From Bacteroidales bacterium (lineage in GTDB: Bacteria > Bacteroidota > Bacteroidia > Bacteroidales > P3), in assembly GCA_009785505.1 (NCBI GenBank), contig WQWA01000015.1:1-41924 (forward strand): a DNA stretch of 41,924 bases. Direction: 5' to 3'. Every line of letters starts with the position of its first letter. Within the stretch, counting starts at the first letter, position 1. The position numbers and the translations under genes were made by a program. The notes beneath the pieces were generated by a model. That model was given only the letters and a program-made list of their open reading frames with translations, made no database searches and had not been told where the DNA came from. Below are positions 1-7,601 of this stretch, one piece after another.

Positions 1-1055
1 ATTTTTTCCGTTCCCGGAATGGCCCGAAAATTCTCGCATTCGGCAACAACAGCACCAATAACTCCGGTGTGTGTTTCGTTCGGAATGGCTTTTAACAAAA
101 TGTGCGAGGTCAAAATCGGAATCCCTAGTCTTCGTACGCGGTTTGCTTGAACCGGAAATCCGCCTTCTTTGTTTTGAGCTTCGATAATGGCAACCACATT
201 TGCTCCGGCCTGCATCGCTTGATACGACGTGAGATAACCAATGTTTCCCGCTCCGACGGTAAGCATGTTTTTCCCTAACAATGTGAACTCATTATTCATC
301 ATTTTCTGCACCACCGCAGCGGTGTAAACACCCGGCAGATCATCGTTCTCAAACGCCGGCATAAACGGAACGGCACCTGTTGCAACAACCAAAAAGTCGG
401 CGTCTACATAAAAGATTTTTTGGGTTGCGGTATCTTTCACCGCCAAGCGTTTTCCGTCAAGCAAATCCCAAACGGTGGAGTTCAACAAAATTCCGTCAAG
501 GCTTTCCCCGGCAAGGGTTTTCGCAATATCAAAACCTCGCATACCTCCGAACTTTTTCTCCTTTTCAAAAAAGAAAAACTGGTGAGTCTGCATTAAAAAT
601 TGTCCGCCGATTTGATCATTTGCGTCAATGACCAAATTATGAACACCCCGTTTATTCAACTCTTCACGAACTGCCAATCCTGCGGGGCCGGCACCAACAA
701 TGGCAACCGAAGTTTTGAAAACTTGGTTGGATTCGTTGGGGTGCAAAGGCGTCCCATCGGGATAAAAATCTGTCGGAATTTCACGAATCTCCTTAATATT
801 GTCGACTTTTGTGATACAAATTCGACGAATCTCACCATCTACAAGCATTTCGCAAGCACCGCATTTTCCAATGCCGCATTCCAGACTGCGTTCTCGATTT
901 TGAATACTATGGCTGTGTACCGGAAATCCGGCCTGGTGAAGTGCTGCAGCGATTGTATAACCTCGCTGTCCTGCAATTTTCTGTCCATCGAACAAAAATT
1001 CCACAAGATCCGGCTTCGGAATATCCAGAATTGGGTGTTGCGTGATTTTGAACAT
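1..1055 (-). CDS. FAD-dependent oxidoreductase with N-terminal [2Fe-2S] domain (C-terminus beyond window)
   Basis: Partial gene; 351 codons are visible from the ATG at 1055. Residues 15-90 form a plant-ferredoxin-like [2Fe-2S] domain with Cys60, Cys65, Cys68 and Cys80 (pattern C-x4-C-x2-C-x11-C). A FAD-binding Rossmann motif GAGPAG follows at 121-126, and a second dinucleotide motif (VGAGNIG) lies about 140 residues later. This order matches the HcnA/HcnB-like, sarcosine- or hydroxyproline-oxidase-alpha-like family, which oxidises amines or amino acids; the substrate cannot be told. The start codon directly abuts the stop of the aminotransferase at 1056, so the two are surely co-transcribed and a shared role in amino-acid breakdown is plausible (inference). 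Residues before the Cys cluster are few, so this is the true N-terminus. Confidence 0.85.
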   Translation of the reverse strand, partial: MFKITQHPILDIPKPDLVEFLFDGQKIAGQRGYTIAAALHQAGFPVHSHSIQNRERSLECGIGKCGACEMLVDGEIRRICITKVDNIKEIREIPTDFYPDGTPLHPNESNQVFKTSVAIVGAGPAGLAVREELNKRGVHNLVIDANDQIGGQFLMQTHQFFFFEKEKKFGGMRGFDIAKTLAGESLDGILLNSTVWDLLDGKRLAVKDTATQKIFYVDADFLVVATGAVPFMPAFENDDLPGVYTAAVVQKMMNNEFTLLGKNMLTVGAGNIGYLTSYQAMQAGANVVAIIEAQNKEGGFPVQANRVRRLGIPILTSHILLKAIPNETHTGVIGAVVAECENFRAIPGTEK

Positions 1056-2258
1056 TTAGTTCAGTTTTTCCAATGCTTTTTTCAAACGTTCGCAAGCATC
1101 AATCAGTTTGTCCTCGCTTGTTGCGTAGGAAATACGAATGCAGTTTTTATTTCCGAACGCATCGCCTCCAACCAAAGCAATATGGGCTGTATCAAGCAAA
1201 TAGTTTGCCATATCGGCACCCGTTTTGATGTGGTAGTTTTCAAACGATTTTCCGAAGTATGCCGAAACATCTGCAAAAATATAAAATGCCCCTGTTGGCG
1301 TATTGGTTTTGACACCTGGGATTTGACGAAGTTTTTCAAGCACTAAATCGCGACGATTTTTGAATGTTTTTACCATTTCTTTCAAACCTTCACATTCTTT
1401 CGGATCTTGCAACATGGCTGCGATTGTGGCACGTTGTGCGATTGATGAACAAGCAGACGTCATTTGACCTTGAATTTTATTACAAGCATCAGCGATTTCC
1501 GCATTTGCAGCGAGGTAGCCGATTCGCCAGCCGGTCATCGCCCAGCCTTTTGCTACGCCGTTCACAATAATAACGCGATCTTTGATTTCCGGAAACTGTG
1601 CAAAACATTCGTGCTTTTTTTCAAAACTGATTAATTCGTAAATTTCGTCCGACATTACATAAACATGTGGATGCTTGGCAACCACATCGGCAATGGCTTT
1701 CAACTCTTCATGCGAATAAACCGAACCGGTCGGATTACTCGGACTGTTGAGCATCAAAAGTTTGGTTTTTGGTGTGATAGCGGCATCAATTTGTGCGGCA
1801 GTAACTTTGAAATCCTGCTCAATTCCTGAAAAAATCGACACGGGAATACCGCCAACCAACTGTACCATTTCCGGATACGATACCCAGCAAGGAGTTGGCA
1901 TAACAACCTCATCACCGGGATTAACCAAAGCCAAAATCACATTCATAATGGAATGTTTTGCACCGTTGGAAACGATGATTTGATTTGGTTTGTAATCCAC
2001 GCCGTTGTCACGCTTGAGTTTCAAACAAATTGCTTCACGCAAATCCAAATATCCCGGAACCGGTGGATACAACGTATAATTTTCGTCAATACCTTGTTTT
2101 CCGGCATTTTTAATAAAATCCGGCGTGTGAAAATCAGGTTCTCCAACAGCAAGGTTGATTACATTAAAACCTTTGGCGGCTAAATCTTTGCTTTTTTGGC
2201 TCATCGCTAATGTTTCGGATGGTGCCATTTCTGTTACGCGGGTTGCTAAGTATGTCAT
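1056..2258 (-). CDS. aspC: Class I/II pyridoxal-phosphate aminotransferase (aspartate-type)
   Basis: 400 aa from the ATG at 2258 (MTYLATRV); a TTG further upstream would add 13 residues that fit no family member. Fold-type I aminotransferase features: VGEPDFHTP near residues 38-46, NPTG at 175-178, SDEIY at 203-207, the Schiff-base lysine Lys237 in AKGWAMTGWRIGY, and an Arg in CIRISYA near the C-terminus that would bind the substrate carboxylate. The likely reaction is aspartate (or another amino acid) plus 2-oxoglutarate to the oxoacid plus glutamate, in the cytoplasm; specificity is not certain. The FAD oxidoreductase gene begins on the base after its stop, indicating an operon. Upstream lies a palindrome at 2289-2314 and then the 3' end of the PycB-like gene. 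Confidence 0.88.
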   Translation of the reverse strand: MTYLATRVTEMAPSETLAMSQKSKDLAAKGFNVINLAVGEPDFHTPDFIKNAGKQGIDENYTLYPPVPGYLDLREAICLKLKRDNGVDYKPNQIIVSNGAKHSIMNVILALVNPGDEVVMPTPCWVSYPEMVQLVGGIPVSIFSGIEQDFKVTAAQIDAAITPKTKLLMLNSPSNPTGSVYSHEELKAIADVVAKHPHVYVMSDEIYELISFEKKHECFAQFPEIKDRVIIVNGVAKGWAMTGWRIGYLAANAEIADACNKIQGQMTSACSSIAQRATIAAMLQDPKECEGLKEMVKTFKNRRDLVLEKLRQIPGVKTNTPTGAFYIFADVSAYFGKSFENYHIKTGADMANYLLDTAHIALVGGDAFGNKNCIRISYATSEDKLIDACERLKKALEKLN

Positions 2259-2288
2259 GGAATTTTTGTTTTTTTGATTTATTGAATG

Positions 2289-2314
2289 TAGGGGCAAATG
2301 ATTATTTGCCCCTA
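2289..2314. repeat. Perfect 11-bp inverted repeat between pycB-like and aminotransferase genes
   Basis: Arms TAGGGGCAAAT and ATTTGCCCCTA are separated by GATT. It shares the GTAGGGGC edge with the element at 4303, so it is probably another member of the dispersed palindrome set. It could also act as a transcript-end hairpin for the upstream gene. Confidence 0.8.
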
Positions 2315-2330
2315 TAATTTTTGCGAAAAT

Positions 2331-4112
2331 TTAATTAATAAACGCTAACACTTGGTTTTTCTCCACACTTTCGCCTTGTTTGGTTTCGATTTGAACAATC
2401 TTACCATCGGCGAGAGCAAGCACAGGCTCTACGTTGTAGTTCGTTTCCACGAAACAAACGATATCGCCTTTCTTGAATTCTGTTCCAATAACCGGTGCTG
2501 TAGAAACATCAACAACATCGTATTGCCACAATACTTTCCCTTTTACAGGTGTTTGTATCGGCTGTGCAGTTGGATACATTTCTTGAACTTTCGCCACGTC
2601 GAAATTAGGTACTTCGACAACGGCTCTTTTCACAAAGATAGGGGCACCTGCTTTTTCACGAGCGGTTTCTAATTCTTTGTTGAATTTTTCTTTGGCTAAG
2701 CCGGATTTGTAATCGCGATATTGTCTGTCGTGCATTGCAAGTTCGAACAACTCTTCATCGTCTTTTCCTAAATCCCAGTTGTTTTCTTTCATCTCTTTGC
2801 GATATTCGTCGAGAGCATCCGGATAAAGCGACTGCGGGTCTCCGGTGAAAAACTCCATGTTTTGATCTTTCGCAAGTTGAATGATTTCGGGAGCCAATTC
2901 GCCCGGCAATGTACCCATTCTTCCCAAAATCATATTCCAACTGTCTTTGTCAATTGTAGAAAAGCGTGGTTTGTCTTGAGCGAGGGCATAGATATTCATC
3001 AAAGCGATGTTTTTCACGTACTGGCTGAATGGTGTTACAAGCGGAGGACATCCGAGTTTCGGCCACACATACTCCACCTCTTGAAACAGTTGTACCACAA
3101 GATCGTTGAACGACAACTCCGGCTTATTTCTTTGTCTCAATGCCGAATTGATTGCAGAATGCATACCGTGCAAGTCGGCCATCAACGAGCCCATCATACC
3201 GCCCGGCAGACCGCAACCTACCAAAAGCGATGACATGTGGTGGTTCGAAGGCTCAATGAAATATCCCAAAAAGTCATCAATAAATGTCTGCGTCAAATGA
3301 CGTGCTTCCATGTAAGCATTCATGTTGATATCCTTAACCAAAAATCCGGCATCTTTCAACATCGCTTGAATGGTAATTACATCAGGATGACACGTTCCCC
3401 ACGAGAGTGGTTCCATTGCAACATCAACACAATCAGCACCTGCACGCGCTACTTCGAGCATTGATGCAACCGAAAAGCCGGGTCCGGAGTGTCCATGATA
3501 TTGAATAACGATTTTCGGATGACGGTCTTTGATTCGTTTCACAATTTCCCCAAGGAAAGCGGGACGACCAATACCTGCCATATCTTTCAAAGCGATTTCA
3601 TCTGCACCAAATTCAATAAATTTTTCAGCAAGATTCACGTAATAGTCTACTGTAAATACTTGCCCATACGTGATACTCATCGTTGCTTGTGCAATCATTC
3701 CGGCTTGTTTCGCATATTCAATGGAAGGGCGCACGTTTCGCGGATCGTTAAGTCCACAGAAGGAACGAGCGATATCAACACCTTGTGCTTTCTTGACTTT
3801 GTACATCAATTTGCGAACATCGGCAGGAACTGCATACATACGCAATCCGTTGAGTGCACGCTCCAACATGTGTGTTTGGATACCGGCTTTGTTGAAAGGT
3901 GCTGTCCACTCGCGAACAGCCGTGTTTGGATTTTCTCCAAACAACAAGTTGACTTGCTCGAAAGCACCACCGTTGGTTTCAATTCGGTCAAAACAGCCCA
4001 TATCAACGATAACGGGCGCAATTTGTTTAAGTTGATCAACACGTGGAACGTATTTTCCAAACGATTGCCACATGTCGCGATACAGAAAACTGAATTTAAT
4101 TTCTCTTTTCAT
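2331..4112 (-). CDS. PycB/OadA-like carboxyltransferase with C-terminal biotin/lipoyl domain
   Basis: 593 aa from the ATG at 4112. The open frame continues upstream into a pseudogene, but a promoter (4146-4177) sits between, which fixes the start. Residues 30-300 form a carboxyltransferase TIM barrel of the pyruvate carboxylase B / oxaloacetate decarboxylase alpha family: metal site near Asp37, Lys176 in KDMAG (carbamylated metal ligand in the family), and His206/His208 in HGHSG. The last about 75 residues (from QTPVKGKVLWQ) form a biotinyl/lipoyl-like barrel domain. The usual (M/V)KM biotinylation tripeptide is not visible; the hairpin reads FVETNYNVEP, without lysine. Function is therefore carboxyl transfer or oxaloacetate decarboxylation by homology, with the carrier mechanism uncertain. 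No biotin carboxylase gene is in the window. Confidence 0.8.
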   Translation of the reverse strand: MKREIKFSFLYRDMWQSFGKYVPRVDQLKQIAPVIVDMGCFDRIETNGGAFEQVNLLFGENPNTAVREWTAPFNKAGIQTHMLERALNGLRMYAVPADVRKLMYKVKKAQGVDIARSFCGLNDPRNVRPSIEYAKQAGMIAQATMSITYGQVFTVDYYVNLAEKFIEFGADEIALKDMAGIGRPAFLGEIVKRIKDRHPKIVIQYHGHSGPGFSVASMLEVARAGADCVDVAMEPLSWGTCHPDVITIQAMLKDAGFLVKDINMNAYMEARHLTQTFIDDFLGYFIEPSNHHMSSLLVGCGLPGGMMGSLMADLHGMHSAINSALRQRNKPELSFNDLVVQLFQEVEYVWPKLGCPPLVTPFSQYVKNIALMNIYALAQDKPRFSTIDKDSWNMILGRMGTLPGELAPEIIQLAKDQNMEFFTGDPQSLYPDALDEYRKEMKENNWDLGKDDEELFELAMHDRQYRDYKSGLAKEKFNKELETAREKAGAPIFVKRAVVEVPNFDVAKVQEMYPTAQPIQTPVKGKVLWQYDVVDVSTAPVIGTEFKKGDIVCFVETNYNVEPVLALADGKIVQIETKQGESVEKNQVLAFIN

Positions 4113-4145
4113 ATTTTTGTGTTTTTTTATTTGCAAATTTACCCG

Positions 4146-4177
4146 CAAAGATACGATTTTTTTTTGAAATAAGCAAG
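4146..4177 (-). promoter_or_regulatory. Bacteroidota promoter for the PycB-like gene
   Basis: On the minus strand, CTTG (4177-4174), 20 bases, then TATCTTTG (4153-4146). It ends 33 bases before the ATG at 4112, just inside the stretch beyond the dead DUF262 gene. Confidence 0.75.
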
Positions 4178-4179
4178 AA

Positions 4180-4588
4180 TTATTTTCCGGATTTCCGACG
4201 ATTGCAATCCCTACACAACTTTTGTGAGAAAAATCGCCGTGAACGTATTGACAAATTGAGATTGTGCGTTGTTGTCCGTCGATGACTTCGAATTGGATGT
4301 CCGTAGGGGCGTATTGCATACGCCCATCATCGGACTTGTCGCAATCGCCATCGGGGCGTATGCAATACGCCCCGACATTTCGCACCACCCAATACATCAC
4401 ATTCAGCGGAAATTCTTTGATAACGGTGTCAATCACAGCATCTCGCTGTTTGTCTTTGTAAATAAATTCGCGTTGATACGGCGGACGAATATCTAATGTT
4501 CCATCATAACCCACAACGCCATGTTCTGTATTGTCTTGGTAGCGTTTGCCAATTCTTGGATTGTGATTTCTTTGAGTTCGATTTTCAT
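4180..4588 (-). pseudogene. Remnant of a DUF262 (GmrSD-like) / HNH protein
   Basis: The minus strand from the ATG at 4588 reads MKIELKEITIQELA, then loses frame by an apparent one-base deletion near 4545. The next frame carries the DUF262 core: LDIRPPYQREF, KDKQRDAVIDT, FPLNVMYWV and FEVIDGQQRTISICQYV. The DGQQR motif marks the ParB-like nucleotide-binding fold of GmrSD-type restriction proteins. After QYVHGDF the frame changes again and reads SQKLCRDCNRRKSGK followed by TAA at 4180, which looks like the C-terminal end of an HNH nuclease domain. A large internal deletion must have removed the middle. A palindromic element (4303-4376) is also inserted, in frame, in front of FEVIDGQQR. The gene is dead by at least three lesions. 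Confidence 0.8.
4303..4376. repeat. Palindromic element (GTAGGGGCGTAT family) inside the DUF262 remnant
   Basis: Two facing hairpins: GGGCGTAT/ATACGCCC (4307-4325) and GGGGCGTAT/ATACGCCCC (4353-4373), which are also complementary to each other. The element adds about 26 codons (starting VGAYCIRPD, ending RMQYAPT) between VVRN and FEVIDGQQR without breaking the frame. A remnant of the same family lies at 19976-20001. Confidence 0.85.
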
Positions 4589-4623
4589 GATTTTGGTGTG
4601 CTTGATTGTTGATTGGGCGTGGG

Positions 4624-4720
4624 CGTCATTGCGAGCCTTGTCCGTCATTGCGAACTGCGAAGCAGTGAAGCAATCCAGCGTTCTTTTCTGGATTGCTTCG
4701 CCTAACGGCTCACAATGACG
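4624..4720. repeat. Palindromic element, CGTCATTGCGAG family, copy 1
   Basis: Ends CGTCATTGCGAG and CTCACAATGACG pair with each other. Inner arms GAAGCAATCCAG (4668-4679) and CTGGATTGCTTC also pair, giving a long hairpin. A second CGTCATTGCGA start at 4643 suggests a nested or tandem insertion. Other copies are at 15397-15473 and 20011-20088. Confidence 0.9.
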
Positions 4721-4730
4721 AGAAAATAAA

Positions 4731-4762
4731 TTTGCAGAATTGAGAAAAATGTTGTAACTTTG
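4731..4762 (+). promoter_or_regulatory. Strong Bacteroidota promoter driving a small RNA
   Basis: TTTG (4731-4734), 20 bases, then TAACTTTG (4755-4762), a near-consensus match. It points toward the structured segment ending at 4847. No plus-strand coding gene follows, because the next gene is convergent. Confidence 0.75.
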
Positions 4763-4766
4763 TAGT

Positions 4767-4847
4767 ATCGAATCTCACCTGAATGTGTGGGACGAAGAAA
4801 GTGCTGAACAACCCTTAAGTGAGGTTACTGTAAATTCAGCACTTTTT
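4767..4847 (+). ncRNA. Candidate about 80-nt small RNA with H-type pseudoknot and terminator
   Basis: The segment is bounded by a near-consensus promoter and by a T6 tract. Two helices interleave: CTCAC (4774-4778) with GTGAG (4819-4823), and AGTGCTGAA (4800-4808) with TTCAGCACT (4835-4843). This is the topology of an H-type pseudoknot; the second helix followed by Ts is also an intrinsic terminator. I do not recognise the family; it does not look like SRP RNA, 6S RNA, tmRNA or RNase P RNA. It overlaps the last codons of the convergent gene at 4836, so antisense action on that gene's 3' end is conceivable. Confidence 0.55.
4800..4847 (+). terminator. Rho-independent terminator of the small RNA
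   Basis: A 9-bp perfect stem AGTGCTGAA/TTCAGCACT, a 26-nt loop and a run of T. The reverse direction is followed only by TTTCTTC, so it would terminate the convergent gene weakly. Confidence 0.65.
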
Positions 4848-5342
4848 TAATTGCCTGTTGGCTTGCTTGTAGGTCAAAGGTATGTCAATGCAATAATGAA
4901 AATTTCCATTGTTTTTTATTCTCACAGGAATCTCAACTAACTTTTGTTTGTCATCAACAATAACCGGCGCCCGAAAATTCAAATAGCCGACAACACCGTT
5001 TTCTTTATCTCCTTTTTTTTGCGCTCCCAAAGAATGCAAAAAAGCATGCTCACATATTTTATCTAAAATTGTGATTAACGAGGCTTTTTCTGCATACATC
5101 GACCCATGTTTTGTTGTTTTTTTTGCGCCATAGAGTTCAAATAAAATGGTTATTCCTGTTTTTGAATTGACAATCGTCTTTCCTTCGTATTTTTGTTTGT
5201 AAATCTCAAGGAGTTTTTTTCGCAAATCGGAATTTTTTGGGAAATTTCTCCAATCTTCGGAATAACATTTCAATAAATTTTTTGCTGTTTTTCTTTTTGT
5301 ACCAACGAACACTTTAATTTTTTTTCTGCTTTTTGTTTTCAT
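4836..5342 (-). CDS. Hypothetical protein, resembles large polyvalent protein-associated domain LPD3
   Basis: 168 aa. The first about 30 residues are Lys-rich. From residue about 50 the pattern of short strands and a helix (KTIVNSKTGITILFELYGAKK, then a helix ending EHAFLH, then VVGYLNFRAPVIVDDK and VEIPVRI) recalls LPD3, a domain of phage and mobile-element polyproteins. This is a resemblance by eye, not a proven match. It is a single gene, convergent with the small RNA. The 19-bp motif TTTTAACACTTTTTAAGTT lies 63 bp upstream of its ATG (5406-5424) and recurs before two other accessory genes. TAGGT and ACCTA arms (5356-5369) form a small dyad between motif and start. Likely accessory rather than core. 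Confidence 0.6.
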   Translation of the reverse strand: MKTKSRKKIKVFVGTKRKTAKNLLKCYSEDWRNFPKNSDLRKKLLEIYKQKYEGKTIVNSKTGITILFELYGAKKTTKHGSMYAEKASLITILDKICEHAFLHSLGAQKKGDKENGVVGYLNFRAPVIVDDKQKLVEIPVRIKNNGNFHYCIDIPLTYKQANRQLKKC

Positions 5343-5405
5343 AATTTTGCGCTTTTAGGTTTGTACCTATATAAACGCAAAAAAGTCGTTTTTCGTGTAA
5401 AAAAA

Positions 5406-5424
5406 AACTTAAAAAGTGTTAAAA
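5406..5424 (-). promoter_or_regulatory. Shared 19-bp upstream motif, copy 1
   Basis: TTTTAACACTTTTTAAGTT read on the minus strand, 63 bp before the ATG of the LPD3-like gene. Identical to 26071-26089 and one mismatch from 32743-32761. Confidence 0.6.
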
Positions 5425-5459
5425 TGTTGAAAACTTCCGGATTTTGTTAATAACGAACA

Positions 5460-7016
5460 TCAATTTAACTTTATTTCCTCCCCATCGCTATTCAAAAATC
5501 GATACTGCAAATAGTGCATTTCCGTTGATGAAACAATTTTGATGCATTGCTTGTATTTCCAAAACCATTTTCTCGAATAATTCCAAAAGCCATTTTTCAA
5601 AAATGCATAAACGAATGGATTTACTTCAAGTGTGAGATTTTTGAAGTTTTGCTCTCGAATCAAATAGTTCAAATTTTGTTCAATATCGTCAATCAGCAGC
5701 AGATTGGATTTCACTTTTCCTGTTCCATCGCAAACCGGACATTTTTCCAAAACTTGAATGTTGGTTTGCGTGCGCACGCGCTGACGTGTCATCTGCACCA
5801 AACCAAATTTGCTCGGAGGCAGAATATTGTGTTTGGACGAATCTCGCTTCATCAATTCTTTGACTTTTCCATAAAGAATTTTACGGTTTTTTGCATCTCT
5901 CAAATCAATGAAATCAATCACAATAATCCCGCCAAGGTCGCGCAAACGTATTTGTCGAACAATCTCTTCCGCCGCTTCCAAATTTACATTTAGGGCATTT
6001 TCCTCTTGCGAAATTTCGGAATTCATTTTACGACCGCTGTTTACATCAATAACATGTAGAGCTTCAGTGTGCTCTATCACTAGATAAGCTCCCGTACGTT
6101 TGATCGGAACCACACGCCCAAAGCCGGATTTAATCTGTTTTGCAACACCGTAAGCATCAAAAATCGGTTCGCCGTTTTTGTGATATTTCACAATGTCCAC
6201 TTTGTCCTTGGCTATCGAACCCAAATAGGCTTTGATTTCGCGGTAAATTTCCTCATCATTCACAACGATATTGTTGAACTCTTTGTTGAGCAAATCCCGC
6301 AAAATTTTCATGGTTTTGCCTTGTTCGCTCAATAGCAATTTTGGAGGCTTGGCTTGAGGAAGTTGTACCGAAATACTGTTCCATTTTTCCATCAAGTGCC
6401 GCAAATCACCATCTAAATCCACAACGGATTTTCCTTCGGCAACGGTTCGAATAATTACACCAAAATTTTTCGGCAAAATGCTTTGAATGGTATACCTCAA
6501 CCTGTCTCGTTCTGCAACGGATTTGATTTTTGAGGAAATCGAAATTTGGTTGGAAAAGGGCATCAAGACCAAATAGCGTCCGGCAAACGAAAGTTCGCAA
6601 GATACGCGAGGCCCTTTGGTAGAAATTGATTCTTTTGAGATTTGTACGACCAAACTTTGGTTAGGTTTCAAAGACGAAACTTTGCGCTCGCTTTTATCCA
6701 AATCTTCGGATAACTCCCAACCGGAAATATTTTTGGCTTCAGGATCCCCCGCAATACCGAGTTCGGTAAGCTTTTTGACTGCTTTTATTTGCGGGCCTAA
6801 ATCCAAGTGATGCAAAAAAGCATCTTTTTCGTCGCCTATGTCTACAAAAGCGGCACTCAGACCGGGCATCACTTTTCGGATACGACCCAAGTACACATCA
6901 CCTACAGCATGATGACTATCATGCTTTTCACGATGGATTTCGACAAGCAACTTGTCTTCCAGCAAGGCAATAACGACCTCGCTTGATGACGAATTGATAA
7001 TTAGTTCTTTGTTCAA
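5460..7016 (-). CDS. rng: Ribonuclease G/E family endoribonuclease
   Basis: 518 aa, the usual length for RNase G. The N-terminus (ELIINSSSSEVVIALLEDKLLVE) is followed by an S1 RNA-binding domain starting at GDVYLGRI (about residues 42-130). The catalytic region contains VIDVNSGR (about residue 323) and IIVIDFIDLRD (about residue 363), whose acidic residues bind Mg2+ in the family. The zinc-link CPVCDGTGK is near residue 432. It cleaves single-stranded RNA in rRNA maturation and mRNA decay, in the cytoplasm. The bS22-like and HU genes lie upstream on the same strand, separated by 124 bp carrying a palindrome (7110-7135), so read-through from the HU promoter is possible. Confidence 0.95.
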   Translation of the reverse strand: MNKELIINSSSSEVVIALLEDKLLVEIHREKHDSHHAVGDVYLGRIRKVMPGLSAAFVDIGDEKDAFLHHLDLGPQIKAVKKLTELGIAGDPEAKNISGWELSEDLDKSERKVSSLKPNQSLVVQISKESISTKGPRVSCELSFAGRYLVLMPFSNQISISSKIKSVAERDRLRYTIQSILPKNFGVIIRTVAEGKSVVDLDGDLRHLMEKWNSISVQLPQAKPPKLLLSEQGKTMKILRDLLNKEFNNIVVNDEEIYREIKAYLGSIAKDKVDIVKYHKNGEPIFDAYGVAKQIKSGFGRVVPIKRTGAYLVIEHTEALHVIDVNSGRKMNSEISQEENALNVNLEAAEEIVRQIRLRDLGGIIVIDFIDLRDAKNRKILYGKVKELMKRDSSKHNILPPSKFGLVQMTRQRVRTQTNIQVLEKCPVCDGTGKVKSNLLLIDDIEQNLNYLIREQNFKNLTLEVNPFVYAFLKNGFWNYSRKWFWKYKQCIKIVSSTEMHYLQYRFLNSDGEEIKLN

Positions 7017-7109
7017 TGTTAATATGTTTTATATTCGCTATAAAACACACCTCGAGAAACATTGGCTTGGGCGATCCTTGCGGTCGTCCACTGATACGAA
7101 CATCCCATC

Positions 7110-7135
7110 AAGGGCAGGGGTAAAACCCTGCCCTT
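7110..7135. repeat. Perfect 10-bp inverted repeat upstream of rng
   Basis: AAGGGCAGGG and CCCTGCCCTT flank GTAAAA. It lies in the 124-bp gap between the bS22-like gene and rng. It may be another dispersed palindrome or a transcript hairpin; no T-run follows on the minus strand. Confidence 0.7.
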
Positions 7136-7140
7136 ATGGA

Positions 7141-7233
7141 TTATTTCTTCTTTTTATGACGATTTTTACGCAAACGTTTTTTACGTTTGTGTGTAGCCAT
7201 TTTGTGGCGTTTACGTTTTTTTCCGCTGGGCAT
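7141..7233 (-). CDS. bS22/AURKAIP1-COX24-like small ribosomal protein
   Basis: A 30-residue, extremely basic protein beginning MPSGKKRKRHKMATHKRKKR and ending in a lysine run. This matches the short AURKAIP1/COX24-domain ribosomal proteins of Bacteroidota that sit in the small subunit. Its ATG lies two bases after the HU stop, so it is translated from the HU transcript. The short length is normal for the family. About half the residues are Lys or Arg. Confidence 0.85.
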   Translation of the reverse strand: MPSGKKRKRHKMATHKRKKRLRKNRHKKKK

Positions 7234-7235
7234 AA

Positions 7236-7523
7236 CTATGCTTTTACTTTATTTTTAACTTGGCTTGAAAACGGCTTTGCCGGCTTAAATGCAGGAATGT
7301 AGTGTGCAGGAATCTTGATAGACGTATTTTTTGTGATGTTGCGTCCGATTTTTTCCGCACGACGTTTCAAGATGAAACTTCCAAATCCACGAAGATAAAC
7401 ATTCTCACCACTGCTCATGGTATCTTTCATTACTTCCATGAACGTCTCAATAGTGTTCAAAACCGTTACTTTTTCTATACCGGTGCGATTTGCGATGGCC
7501 GATACAAGTTCTGCTTTTGTCAT
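7236..7523 (-). CDS. hup: HU-family DNA-binding protein
   Basis: 95 aa, full length for HU/IHF. N-terminal helices (MTKAELVSAIANRTG) are followed by the dimer core. The DNA-contacting beta-arm starts at RGFGSFILKRRAEKIGRNI and continues to PAHYIPAFKPAKPF. It bends and compacts DNA as a homodimer. It is the first gene of a unit with the bS22-like gene, and has its own promoter at 7570-7600. I cannot tell HU from IHF-like specificity. Confidence 0.93.
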   Translation of the reverse strand: MTKAELVSAIANRTGIEKVTVLNTIETFMEVMKDTMSSGENVYLRGFGSFILKRRAEKIGRNITKNTSIKIPAHYIPAFKPAKPFSSQVKNKVKA

Positions 7524-7569
7524 AGTGTTTTATTTTAAAAATTTAACAATAGTTTCGATTTTCGGAGTG

Positions 7570-7600
7570 CAAAGATACAATTTTTTTTTAACTTTTCAAA
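7570..7600 (-). promoter_or_regulatory. Promoter of the HU gene
   Basis: On the minus strand, TTTG (7600-7597), 19 bases, then TATCTTTG (7577-7570), followed by a 47-base leader to the ATG at 7523. Confidence 0.8.
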
Positions 7601-7601
7601 A

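Noticed and set aside
2331-4514. A single 727-residue DUF262-PycB fusion protein
   Set aside because: The frame is open by chance through a dead DUF262 fragment. A TATCTTTG promoter and a perfect family N-terminus at 4112 show the PycB-like gene starts there.
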